A stretch of DNA of 31,629 bases from CAZEER01 sp964586315 (GTDB lineage Bacteria > Fidelibacterota > Marinisomatia > Marinisomatales > UBA1611), in NCBI GenBank assembly GCA_964586315.1, contig CAZPHE010000021.1, positions 1-31,629 on the forward strand, written 5' to 3'. The notes under the pieces were generated by a model. The model ran no database searches. It worked only from the letters and a program-made list of their open reading frames with translations, and was not told where the DNA came from. This document shows positions 24,551 to 31,629 of the stretch, one piece after another. The translations under genes and the position numbers were made by a program. Every line of letters begins with the position of its first letter. The stretch's first letter is position 1.

Positions 24551-26193
24551 TTAACAAGAATGAGTTTTTTAATATCTGAATTGTTATTATGTGATATTTT
24601 AACAAAATATAATCCACTGGATGAATTAGAGCCATCCCATATTATATTATGCGATCCCTTTTCCAATACATTATCTACTAATGTTTCAATTTTTCTTCCT
24701 CTAATATTAAATATATCTAATGTAACCATAGACCGGACGTTAATTAAAAAACGTATATTAGCAATAGGGTTAAGAGGATTAGGGAATATAGATACTATTT
24801 TAAAATCTGAAGGCGTTATGAAATTATTAATATTGATTTCCAATTCCTCACCAAAATAATACAAACCAAACATAATCATCATCTCATCCATACTTAGAAA
24901 ACCATAAGAAATTGTTTCTTCTGTATTATTGTAATAGGTTGCCTCAAGTTCTAAACCATCGTCTAAATTCATTACCAAAGGAGGATCATATCTTATAATA
25001 GGTGGATGATCCCAATCATAAGAAATATATACAAGTTCACGATAATTGGGATCATTCTGATTTACTTTATATGCTTTAAATTCTGTATTATGCTTATGGG
25101 CATGGGAATAAAGCTGGAAAATAGAAATTATTTCATCAAACTCTTCTTCTATCCAAAAAAAAGCATTTAAGGTAGTTTCCTGCCCTGGAGGTAGTTCAAT
25201 ATCATTATTGTTAAAATCTAATATTTCTGCAATATGCTCTACTTCTGTTGAATCAGAAAAGTAAAAATTATTATAAACCTCACCAATTATTGTATCATTA
25301 GAATAATTTGCATAATGTGAATTCAAATCAAAGCCAAATGTAGGATCAACCTTGAGTGCTACACCATGAGGAAAGGAATAATCATACAACCTTGTCTGGG
25401 TACCAGATACAAACTTATGATATTGCATTTGCATTAGAATATTAAAATTATATGAACCATCAAGATTTCTTAAATCACGATATACACCTGATTCAGGTAA
25501 AAATTCAATAGCAGATTGGTCAAAGGTATAAACAATAAAATGGTGACTCCCAGGTCTCATTGTTGTTATTATACGATTGATATATAAAAAACCTTGGGTA
25601 TCCGGTTCAACATAATAAAATAATTCTCTTTCAAATTGAGGAGGGACTTCAAAAGGAGGCAAATGCACCTGTAATCCATTTTCAGGAATCTCCAATGGCT
25701 CAAATTCCGGTGGTTCAAAAATCGTGGTATCTTCTAATAAAGATTCATTTGCGACAGTACCTGTTTCAGGGGCTCCAGCAATTATCCACTGCCGTATAAA
25801 TTCTAGTTCTCCATTGGTTAAAAAATCCATCCCAAGTGGCATTATTACCCCATACTCTGGATGGTCTTCATAAAAATGCTCATAGTTATTTGCATTAATT
25901 TTTTCCCATAAAAAACTGGAATAAATGCTAGTAATTCCATCGGTGCCTACAAGTTCTAGTCCATCTTCAGCAGCATGTTCATTTGTAGGAGTCATATTAA
26001 TAAGTTCTTCATAAGCAACATCTTCAGCTAATATTAAACCTGATTGTTCTGCAAAATAAAGTCCATGATCATGACAAGTGACACATTTTTGTGTCCAGAT
26101 ATTATCTTGGATAATCTCCCAAGTAGATGACTGTGGTAAAATGTTATCTACAAACAGAACTAACACAAAAATATTTTTAAATAAATTTTTCAT
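24547..26193 (-). CDS. Surface copper type II monooxygenase-like protein with a CxxCH motif
   Basis: A 548-residue exported protein. A signal peptide (1-20) precedes a c-type haem motif CVTCH (37-41). Residues about 175-445 resemble the copper type II, ascorbate-dependent monooxygenases (peptidylglycine/dopamine hydroxylases). These show the pair His217-His218 (RPGSHHFIVY), His293 (NSHYANYS), the HxH motif His364/His366 (YSHAHKHNTEF), and a late Met in DEMMIMFGLYY (438-439). These match the two copper sites of that family in order. The C-terminal sorting-type domain begins at FPNPLNP near 469, a variant of YPNPFNP. The haem motif may supply electrons in place of ascorbate. The stop is TGA, overlapping the VOC start. 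Substrate unknown. Confidence 0.82.
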   Translation of the reverse strand: MKNLFKNIFVLVLFVDNILPQSSTWEIIQDNIWTQKCVTCHDHGLYFAEQSGLILAEDVAYEELINMTPTNEHAAEDGLELVGTDGITSIYSSFLWEKINANNYEHFYEDHPEYGVIMPLGMDFLTNGELEFIRQWIIAGAPETGTVANESLLEDTTIFEPPEFEPLEIPENGLQVHLPPFEVPPQFERELFYYVEPDTQGFLYINRIITTMRPGSHHFIVYTFDQSAIEFLPESGVYRDLRNLDGSYNFNILMQMQYHKFVSGTQTRLYDYSFPHGVALKVDPTFGFDLNSHYANYSNDTIIGEVYNNFYFSDSTEVEHIAEILDFNNNDIELPPGQETTLNAFFWIEEEFDEIISIFQLYSHAHKHNTEFKAYKVNQNDPNYRELVYISYDWDHPPIIRYDPPLVMNLDDGLELEATYYNNTEETISYGFLSMDEMMIMFGLYYFGEELEININNFITPSDFKIVSIFPNPLNPIANIRFLINVRSMVTLDIFNIRGRKIETLVDNVLEKGSHNIIWDGSNSSSGLYFVKISHNNNSDIKKLILVK

Positions 26194-26197
26194 TTTT

Positions 26198-29100
26198 CTA
26201 ACGAATCACAGCAAACTTATTAACTATTTCATCAAGTTTTTCACCACTTTGTGGATCGAGATTAGATATATGATAAAGATATAATCCAGGACCAACCTCT
26301 TGGTTATTGATAGTTCTCATATCCCACCATTCACTCCCAGAAAACTCATTATCATGGTTTATTTCATATACCAACTCACCGGATAGTGTGAAAATTTTAA
26401 TTTTACATTTTTGTGGGAGATTGGTAAATCGTATTTGTCTTTGAAATTCAGATTCTTTGAATTGCGACCGTCCTATGTAGGGATTAGGCACAACCTTAAT
26501 TTGATTTAAATTTTCCTGAGGTTGGATACCCGGATAAGCCTGAACAAAATTTCGATCAAGTACTGTTGTACCTTTTGAATTTTCAATTGATGCATAACCT
26601 TCAGGATTGGCCCATTCATTTGGATTAGAATAATTAGTATCAATTTCAGTTTCAAACTGACCATTACCAATAGGTATGTAATTTGTGATATAAGTCGGTT
26701 CAACACCCATATCATAAGCTACGACAGAATATGTATATTCAATTCCATCAATGACATTTTGATCAATATAAATATATTTATAGGTAACACCATTCACTAC
26801 TTTCCACTCTGATTCTTCTAACTTTATAATATCAAGTCCTGTATCTTCACCTAGACTAAACCATGGGGAATATGGGTCTGGACCACTAATACTATGGTTT
26901 CTTCGTTGTTCTCGTTCACAATCGTATGAATTAGAATAAACACAATGAAGAGAATCTTTTTCTGCAGATAAATCAAATTGCTTGTAAGGTCGCCACCCCA
27001 CAAACAGACCATCTGTATCATAAATTCGATCAGATGCAGAACCCCATGTAGATCCGCCATCAATACTTTTATAGATCTTATAACCTTCAAAGTCTGAATA
27101 ACCAGTTAATACATCAAATGTATTTTCAGCAGCATTATCCCAATAGATTTTAACAGAACCTGTATCTGTTTCTGTGTATACTGTAGGTCGTGTTGGTGGA
27201 GTAAAACCTTGATATCTTGAATTGTACATTACTTGTGCAAATCGAGCATTATTTATTAAATCATCTTCATTTTGTCCAAAAATAATGCAGAATGAAAAAG
27301 GAACTTCACGACCAACCGGAAGATCAAATGGACCACAACTTAAAAAAATGGAACAGTCAAGACCTGGTGGATCTCTAAGAAAGGCCGTCTCTTCCAAAAG
27401 CCCCTCCAGTGAGTCAAAATGAGGATTCAATTCAGAGCCAAGATCTGTTCCAGGATTCTGAGTATGGAAATGCCATTGTTTTTCATTTTGACTTAAGTTG
27501 GTTGTATCTCCAGCCATAATTTTATACATAATCTCTTCTTTATTTCTAGCTTGTGGGCAACCTTCCGCACCAGTATAACAACTACTACTATTACTTTCCA
27601 TTTGAGGAACTCCCGGTCGACTATACCAGTCAAACCAATGCCAATCAGTCATTTTCAAAGGTTCACCAGGAAAGATATCTACTGTACCATCTTGATCGAG
27701 ATCTACCGGATCTGTTGCTCTTGGAGAATCTAATAGTTGAGTTGCAACAATGCCAAAATCAGTACCTGCTGGAGCATCACCATTCATAGCATAGCCAGCA
27801 GAACCACTCAGACCATCATAGTCACCAACCATTGCCATAGATATTAACATACGTTCATTATTTAATTCGAAAATTTCCCAGTAATATTTCATGAAATCAT
27901 CATCATTTGTATGATAAGCAGAATTATAACCACTTTCATCACCTACTAATACATCAGCATCAAAATAAAAACCTAAGGTTGTACCTTCATAATCAAAACC
28001 TTTACCTTTATTTAGCTTTGTTCCATCTGGCATAATCATTCCTTCACCACATTTTTGATTTCCATAGTCATCAATAATCGGATTTCCATTCTCATCTTCG
28101 GCACACCAATCCCCGCTTTCATTACGCACTTTCACTGTTACAAATAATATGTCTTCAGCATAAGAGACACCATATGAATGGGCTTCTGCCATAACACGAA
28201 GACCCATTGGATATCCTGTCTGTTCATAATCATCATTTGTGTTAACCATATTTCCACGGTGTGCCCATCGATCATCAAATTCCATATATACTTCCATATC
28301 TGAAATGAACCTACCTGGGACTTCTTCCCAGCAATCCGGATCTTTTCTTGATTGTGAACAACCGGGTAGATTTATATTATAATCTTGAGACCACCAACCC
28401 GGCCAGAATGATTCATGTAGTCCTGTTGTCTCATTATAACGTTCTGGCCATGTATCAGAAAAAGCGCTGTGTGCTAAAAGTGGATATGTGTCCCCTGGAT
28501 CAGTGACATAAGTATCCCCAAAAATATCACCATTTTTCACAGCAGTATTATGTGTATTGACTCTCGCCATTGTAGAGGCATGCCATTCACCATTTGGGGA
28601 ATTTTGGATCCTAGACAACCAAGACTCTGCAACATTAAAACCATAATACATATATTCATCATCGGCTGTCCATTCTTCCAAATCTTTACCATAATTATAA
28701 AAATCGAATTGATCTTCTCTACGAATCAATTTTGGTCTTAAAGCCCATGGATAAATGAGACCAATACGCGCATTTGCATTATTTGGATCCAATTCACCAA
28801 AAGAAGATAATGACAGTCTTTTTGTTTCATCATCAATCGCCCATTGATATGGTCCATCAAAGAAGTCCTTTGAAAATTTCTTTGAGATACTATCTGGAGA
28901 CCATTTACCAAAATCTTCGTTGGTATCAAAGATAATACCCACAAAAGTAGTATCACCTTCTTCGAACCATCGATCATATGCATCACTTGATTCCCAAATA
29001 CCATAAAGAGTGATACCATCATCATCGATAATATATTCCAGATTATCCCAAGAAAAATGATGTGAATATTGATGTCCAGGCACTCCTGCCAAAAATGCTA

Positions 29101-29380
29101 CAGATGGAAGATATGAATAGCCATTCCAAATTCCCATAGGATGCTCATCCCAATTAATGATATTCCCATAATTAGAGATTGCTGTTTGAGCCTTACCTTG
29201 AAGCAGATATCCAATAGCTCTATCACTCATTGGATTTGTTGGGAAAGGATTATCACCAATCTTCCCAACATGATTATAATAGAAGTGATCATTGAATGAT
29301 GATTGCAATTCTTTCTTCTCTTCTGAAAAAATCAAACAAACTAAAATAGGAACTTTAAATACCAGATATTTATAATTCAT
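26198..29380 (-). CDS. Large secreted protein (1060 residues) with FnIII-like region and variant sorting domain
   Basis: Begins with a signal peptide (about 1-19). The long N-terminal body (to about residue 730) is rich in Asp, Tyr, Trp and Asn, with several short Cys-bounded loops (for example GCSQSRKDPDCW) and calcium-binding-looking stretches such as DLDQDGTVDIFPG. A fibronectin-III-like region follows (SVKIYWDNAAENT, DFEGYKIYKSIDGGSTWG, then GIEYTYSVVAYD). The C-terminal domain carries VVPNPY near 963 instead of YPNPFNP, with GPGLYLYHIS before the end. No enzyme motif was recognised. It starts 9 bases after the dehydratase gene and ends 4 bases before the copper-monooxygenase-like gene. 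A surface structural or binding role is the most that can be said. Confidence 0.82.
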   Translation of the reverse strand: MNYKYLVFKVPILVCLIFSEEKKELQSSFNDHFYYNHVGKIGDNPFPTNPMSDRAIGYLLQGKAQTAISNYGNIINWDEHPMGIWNGYSYLPSVAFLAGVPGHQYSHHFSWDNLEYIIDDDGITLYGIWESSDAYDRWFEEGDTTFVGIIFDTNEDFGKWSPDSISKKFSKDFFDGPYQWAIDDETKRLSLSSFGELDPNNANARIGLIYPWALRPKLIRREDQFDFYNYGKDLEEWTADDEYMYYGFNVAESWLSRIQNSPNGEWHASTMARVNTHNTAVKNGDIFGDTYVTDPGDTYPLLAHSAFSDTWPERYNETTGLHESFWPGWWSQDYNINLPGCSQSRKDPDCWEEVPGRFISDMEVYMEFDDRWAHRGNMVNTNDDYEQTGYPMGLRVMAEAHSYGVSYAEDILFVTVKVRNESGDWCAEDENGNPIIDDYGNQKCGEGMIMPDGTKLNKGKGFDYEGTTLGFYFDADVLVGDESGYNSAYHTNDDDFMKYYWEIFELNNERMLISMAMVGDYDGLSGSAGYAMNGDAPAGTDFGIVATQLLDSPRATDPVDLDQDGTVDIFPGEPLKMTDWHWFDWYSRPGVPQMESNSSSCYTGAEGCPQARNKEEIMYKIMAGDTTNLSQNEKQWHFHTQNPGTDLGSELNPHFDSLEGLLEETAFLRDPPGLDCSIFLSCGPFDLPVGREVPFSFCIIFGQNEDDLINNARFAQVMYNSRYQGFTPPTRPTVYTETDTGSVKIYWDNAAENTFDVLTGYSDFEGYKIYKSIDGGSTWGSASDRIYDTDGLFVGWRPYKQFDLSAEKDSLHCVYSNSYDCEREQRRNHSISGPDPYSPWFSLGEDTGLDIIKLEESEWKVVNGVTYKYIYIDQNVIDGIEYTYSVVAYDMGVEPTYITNYIPIGNGQFETEIDTNYSNPNEWANPEGYASIENSKGTTVLDRNFVQAYPGIQPQENLNQIKVVPNPYIGRSQFKESEFQRQIRFTNLPQKCKIKIFTLSGELVYEINHDNEFSGSEWWDMRTINNQEVGPGLYLYHISNLDPQSGEKLDEIVNKFAVIR

Positions 29381-29389
29381 AATATTATT

Positions 29390-30343
29390 TTATTTAAAAA
29401 TCTCTCTAAGAAGTTTTAAAGATATATTCCCGCCACAAATAAGGACACCAATTCTAGAGCCCTTTAAATCATCTTTCATTTTTAATAATGCCGCAACTGC
29501 AGTCCCCGCAGCTCCTTCTATAAGTTGATGCTCATTTTCTATATAACAGAGCATAGCATTTTGGATTTCATTTTCATTTATTAATATAGATTGATCTATA
29601 ACATCACAACAAATTGGAAAAGTGATCGAATCTTCTTCTACACCACCAGCAGTTCCATCTGATAAAGTGGGGGTAGATTCCATATTTAATACTTTCCCTT
29701 CATTAATAGAATGAATCATAACTGCAGAATTTTTAGGTGAGCATCCAATAATATGAAATTGAGGCCAAACCGATTTTAAATATGTTGACACACCTCCTAT
29801 AAGACCACCACCACCAACTGAAATTATCATTGCATCTAGACCAGCACATTGCGAACCAATTTCAACACCAATAGTACCTTGTCCAGCAATAACATAAGGG
29901 TCATTATAAGGAGATACATAAGTTTGACCCCTTGATTGTGAAACTTGTCTAGCTTTTCTTTCAGCTTCAACACAGTCATTACCATAAATTTTTATTTTTG
30001 CTCCAAAATTTTCTATATTTTTCAATTTTGTTGATGAAGCATCATTCGGAACATAAATTGTACAACTCATGCCCAATTTTTGGGCTGCATATGCCACAGC
30101 TGCGCCATGATTACCTGTTGAAGCAGAGATGACACCTTTGTTTTTTTCTTTTAAAGATAATGAAATAAGCTTATTTACAGCACCTCTGGCTTTGAAGGAA
30201 CCAGTAACTTGAAGATTTTCCAATTTAAACCAAACTTCTCCCTCTAACAATTTTGAAAAGAATACAGAATAATGAAGGTATGTTTCTCTTATATAAGGTT
30301 TAATACTCTTAGATGCAATTAATATATTTTTTGTTAGATCCAT
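29390..30343 (-). CDS. Threonine/serine dehydratase family PLP enzyme
   Basis: A 317-residue fold-type II PLP enzyme. GSFKARGA gives the Schiff-base Lys51, STGNHG (75-80) contacts the cofactor and substrate, and VGGGGLIGG (175-183) is the phosphate-binding loop. Length and the absence of a C-terminal ACT domain fit catabolic threonine dehydratase (TdcB), serine racemase/dehydratase or the EutB-type dehydratase of hydroxyectoine use; TLSDGTAGG near 228 is typical of this group. The usual products would be 2-oxobutyrate or pyruvate plus ammonia. It is the first large gene of a long co-oriented run, 20 bases after the DUF2279-like gene. Confidence 0.88.
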   Translation of the reverse strand: MDLTKNILIASKSIKPYIRETYLHYSVFFSKLLEGEVWFKLENLQVTGSFKARGAVNKLISLSLKEKNKGVISASTGNHGAAVAYAAQKLGMSCTIYVPNDASSTKLKNIENFGAKIKIYGNDCVEAERKARQVSQSRGQTYVSPYNDPYVIAGQGTIGVEIGSQCAGLDAMIISVGGGGLIGGVSTYLKSVWPQFHIIGCSPKNSAVMIHSINEGKVLNMESTPTLSDGTAGGVEEDSITFPICCDVIDQSILINENEIQNAMLCYIENEHQLIEGAAGTAVAALLKMKDDLKGSRIGVLICGGNISLKLLREIFK

Positions 30344-30363
30344 AATCGGAAATTGATTTATAA

Positions 30364-30750
30364 TTAAACAGGATGCATTGAAATAACTATTCCTGCAAAA
30401 AATACTCCGAACCCATTTGCAACCATATCTTTAATACTAAAATAACCATTTTTACTTCTTTTATCATTAAGCTCTTTAAGAGTTCCTGCAGAAAAACTCA
30501 TTAAGGAAGAATAGGGAAGCGCTAATTCTTCATCTAATTTAAATTTATTTACCAAGACATATTGTACTCCTAATGAAACCAGACAGCTATAGGAAAAATG
30601 TTGAACCTTATCAATTGCTACCCATTTATCTATAGGTTTTTGTGTTTTTAATTTTTCTTTTAATGGTTTTTCTTTTGCAAAAAGCAGACTTGGATCCATT
30701 AAGGAAAGGATTAATAGTATCATTAAATATCTGAAAATCATATTTCTCAT
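30364..30750 (-). CDS. YfiM/DUF2279-like small envelope protein
   Basis: A 128-residue protein with an N-terminal signal sequence (MRNMIFRYLMILLILSL, ending near LLFA) and a charged linker. The conserved part has DKVQHFSYSCLVSLGVQYV near 48, the AGTLKELNDKRSKNGYFS stretch near 88 with a Lys-Glu/Asp pattern, and IKDMVANGFGVFFAG at the end. This arrangement (DKxxHF, then KExxD, then SxxDxxAN) is that of YfiM/DUF2279-type proteins, whose function is unknown. An internal ATG at 30741 is a possible alternative start. Confidence 0.65.
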   Translation of the reverse strand: MRNMIFRYLMILLILSLMDPSLLFAKEKPLKEKLKTQKPIDKWVAIDKVQHFSYSCLVSLGVQYVLVNKFKLDEELALPYSSLMSFSAGTLKELNDKRSKNGYFSIKDMVANGFGVFFAGIVISMHPV

Positions 30751-30871
30751 AAGGTTAAAAAATGTAAACTTTTTTTTCTAGATATATCAATGTATGAATC
30801 TACGGATATTCTAAAATCAAAAATTCACTTATAAGATAAATCTCCTTATTTAAGGCTAAATCTTAATAGTC

Positions 30872-30982
30872 TTAAGCTATAAATATATAATAAAATAGAA
30901 AGCCAATTAGAGGACCAATTATGAATGCAATAAACCTAAATAAACCTGGATTATTTTCAATAAGATTTTTAATACTTCCCAC
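30872..30982 (-). CDS. Possible 36-residue membrane micro-protein
   Basis: A GTG-initiated ORF encodes GSIKNLIENNPGLFRFIAF followed by IIGPLIGFLFYYIFIA: a short basic or amphipathic start and one hydrophobic helix. AAGG next to the GTG is too close to be a normal Shine-Dalgarno, so the start is uncertain. It sits in the 402-base gap between the YfiM-like gene and the next gene. That gap otherwise shows only AT-rich sequence, a weak hairpin (CCTTA AA TAAGG) downstream of this ORF, and the HAD remnant listed separately. Coding status is tentative. Confidence 0.35.
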   Translation of the reverse strand: MGSIKNLIENNPGLFRFIAFIIGPLIGFLFYYIFIA

Positions 30983-31074
30983 CTTAAAAGTTAATACAAT
31001 TAAATTTTAAAATGCAGTAAGAGAATTATTAAAATTTATTCCTTAAAAAATTAATTATTCCTAATAATAAACAA

Positions 31075-31146
31075 TCAATATCTGATTGCATCTAATGAAT
31101 CTATTAGAGTACCACCTAGATTAAATATTATTAATTTTATTTTCAA
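31075..31146 (-). pseudogene. Decayed N-terminus of a HAD-family phosphatase
   Basis: Reading from TTG at 31146, the short frame gives LIIFNLGGTLIDSLDAI and stops at TGA (31077-31075). This is motif I of HAD phosphatases such as phosphoglycolate phosphatase (consensus LIIFDLDGTLIDSL), but both catalytic aspartates are changed: Asp to Asn and Asp to Gly, each by one base. The rest of the enzyme is absent, since all frames close quickly afterwards. The match is short but specific. It lies immediately after the stop codon of the neighbouring 114-residue ORF. Confidence 0.45.
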
Positions 31147-31152
31147 TAAACT

Positions 31153-31497
31153 CTAAATCAATGAAAAATAATATACAGTATAAATAAATATAAAATAACA
31201 TAATGGTCTAAAGGTTAATCTATCTCTTACAATTATTTTACCATTTGTTAAAGCCAGAAGCTTTATATCTTTAATAAAATATTTTTCAGGCAATATGTCG
31301 TATTCCCTTTTAAAAGTAATTTTTTTACCAGATCTTTTAATATACTCACCATAATAGAAATTACCATCTTCAAGAATTAATTTATCTTTTCCTTGCTTCC
31401 AAAAAACACTTTTCTCTTCTAATACAAGCTGATCATTTTTTGTTTGACCATAGATTAATCCCGACAATATTAATAGAAAAATCACTTTTATTTTCAT
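31153..31497 (-). CDS. Small exported protein, unknown function
   Basis: A 114-residue protein with a good signal peptide (MKIKVIFLLILSGLIYGQ), a beta-rich middle (KLILEDGNFYYGEYIKRSGK, then TNGKIIVRDRLTF) and a hydrophobic C-terminal segment (CYFIFIYTVYYFSLI) that could be a membrane helix. The middle could be a small beta-sheet domain of GKxI type. No family recognised, and the ending may be altered since the stop is followed directly by a decayed HAD fragment. Confidence 0.5.
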   Translation of the reverse strand: MKIKVIFLLILSGLIYGQTKNDQLVLEEKSVFWKQGKDKLILEDGNFYYGEYIKRSGKKITFKREYDILPEKYFIKDIKLLALTNGKIIVRDRLTFRPLCYFIFIYTVYYFSLI

Positions 31498-31509
31498 ATT
31501 ACAATCTAC

Positions 31510-31620
31510 TCAAAATGAAAAAAAAACAAGAAACTTATAGGATATTAATCTTTTTTTAGTTTCTGCCTGAGAATAAATAATATTTATAATGAGAAAGGGA
31601 ATAAAAAATCTTTTAGACAT
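31510..31620 (-). CDS. Short ORF with signal-peptide-like start, possibly a remnant
   Basis: A 36-codon frame, ATG 31620 to TGA 31510, begins MSKRFFIPFLIINIIYSQ, which looks like a signal peptide cut after Gln, as in other exported proteins of this window. Only about 18 further residues follow before the stop. It lies 12 bases before the next gene. It may be a short secreted peptide, a truncated gene, or chance in AT-rich sequence. Confidence 0.3.
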   Translation of the reverse strand: MSKRFFIPFLIINIIYSQAETKKRLISYKFLVFFSF

Positions 31621-31629
31621 TAATATTGC

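Noticed and set aside
30983..31074. A tRNA or structured RNA in the right-hand intergenic region
   Set aside because: No cloverleaf, TPsiC-like segment or GC-rich pairing was visible; only short AT-rich palindromes occur.
31495..31512. A third UxxC-like reading (FSFUVDC) across the TGA at 31512-31510
   Set aside because: The residues after it are the signal peptide of the next protein, not a thioredoxin fold, and the preceding 36 codons are low-complexity AT-rich sequence. The UxxC spacing appears to be chance.

Overview
The window reads as chromosomal DNA from an AT-rich marine bacterium, most likely of the Marinimicrobia/SAR406 (Neomarinimicrobiota) type or a close relative of the Bacteroidota-Ignavibacteria side of the tree. 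This is inferred from very low GC, Shine-Dalgarno sites that are often missing, and large exported proteins ending in an about 80-residue C-terminal sorting-type domain that opens with YPNPFNP. Three proteins carry that exact motif and two carry variants. Everything except acetoacetyl-CoA synthetase is on the minus strand, in tightly packed and often overlapping genes. No tRNA, rRNA, CRISPR array or insertion sequence was seen.

Region 1 (1-5917) is central carbon metabolism: class I fructose-bisphosphate aldolase (cut by the window edge), a phosphofructokinase with the residues of the pyrophosphate-dependent type, acetoacetyl-CoA synthetase on the plus strand, a canonical GAPDH, and a full-length GAPDH paralogue whose catalytic cysteine is serine. 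The last two overlap by ATGA.

Region 2 (6127-9142) is a small envelope cluster: a single-helix micro-protein, a secreted protein read through an in-frame UGA in a UxxC thioredoxin motif and fused to a beta-helix, an M14-like zinc peptidase candidate and two small membrane proteins.

Region 3 (9261-14389) holds a spore-photoproduct-lyase-like radical SAM protein overlapping a nucleosidase-like gene, a class V aminotransferase, a YwaF-type membrane protein and unknowns.

Region 4 (14443-19998) holds a 1134-residue LamG/PPC/Ig/dockerin-like surface protein, a cohesin-like lipoprotein overlapping it, a TolB-like/DUF5683-like membrane protein and a secreted unknown.

Region 5 (20005-30750) is a run of closely spaced genes: threonine/serine dehydratase, a 1060-residue secreted protein, a cytochrome-c-motif/copper type II monooxygenase-like surface protein, a VOC protein, a ferredoxin-cyclase-Rieske fusion, an exported isoaspartyl methyltransferase, and a second UGA-containing UxxC surface protein. 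The right end (30751-31629) holds small exported ORFs and the decayed start of a HAD phosphatase gene.

The most noteworthy content is the pair of predicted secreted selenoproteins. In each, the two halves of a thioredoxin fold are separated only by an in-frame UGA, with a hairpin at the spacing expected of a bacterial SECIS. At least four other genes here (ending at 4898, 6536, 6798 and 24547) use UGA as a true stop, so wholesale reassignment of UGA is unlikely. Next in interest are the cysteine-less GAPDH coupled to an active one and the Fe-S/cyclase/Rieske fusion.
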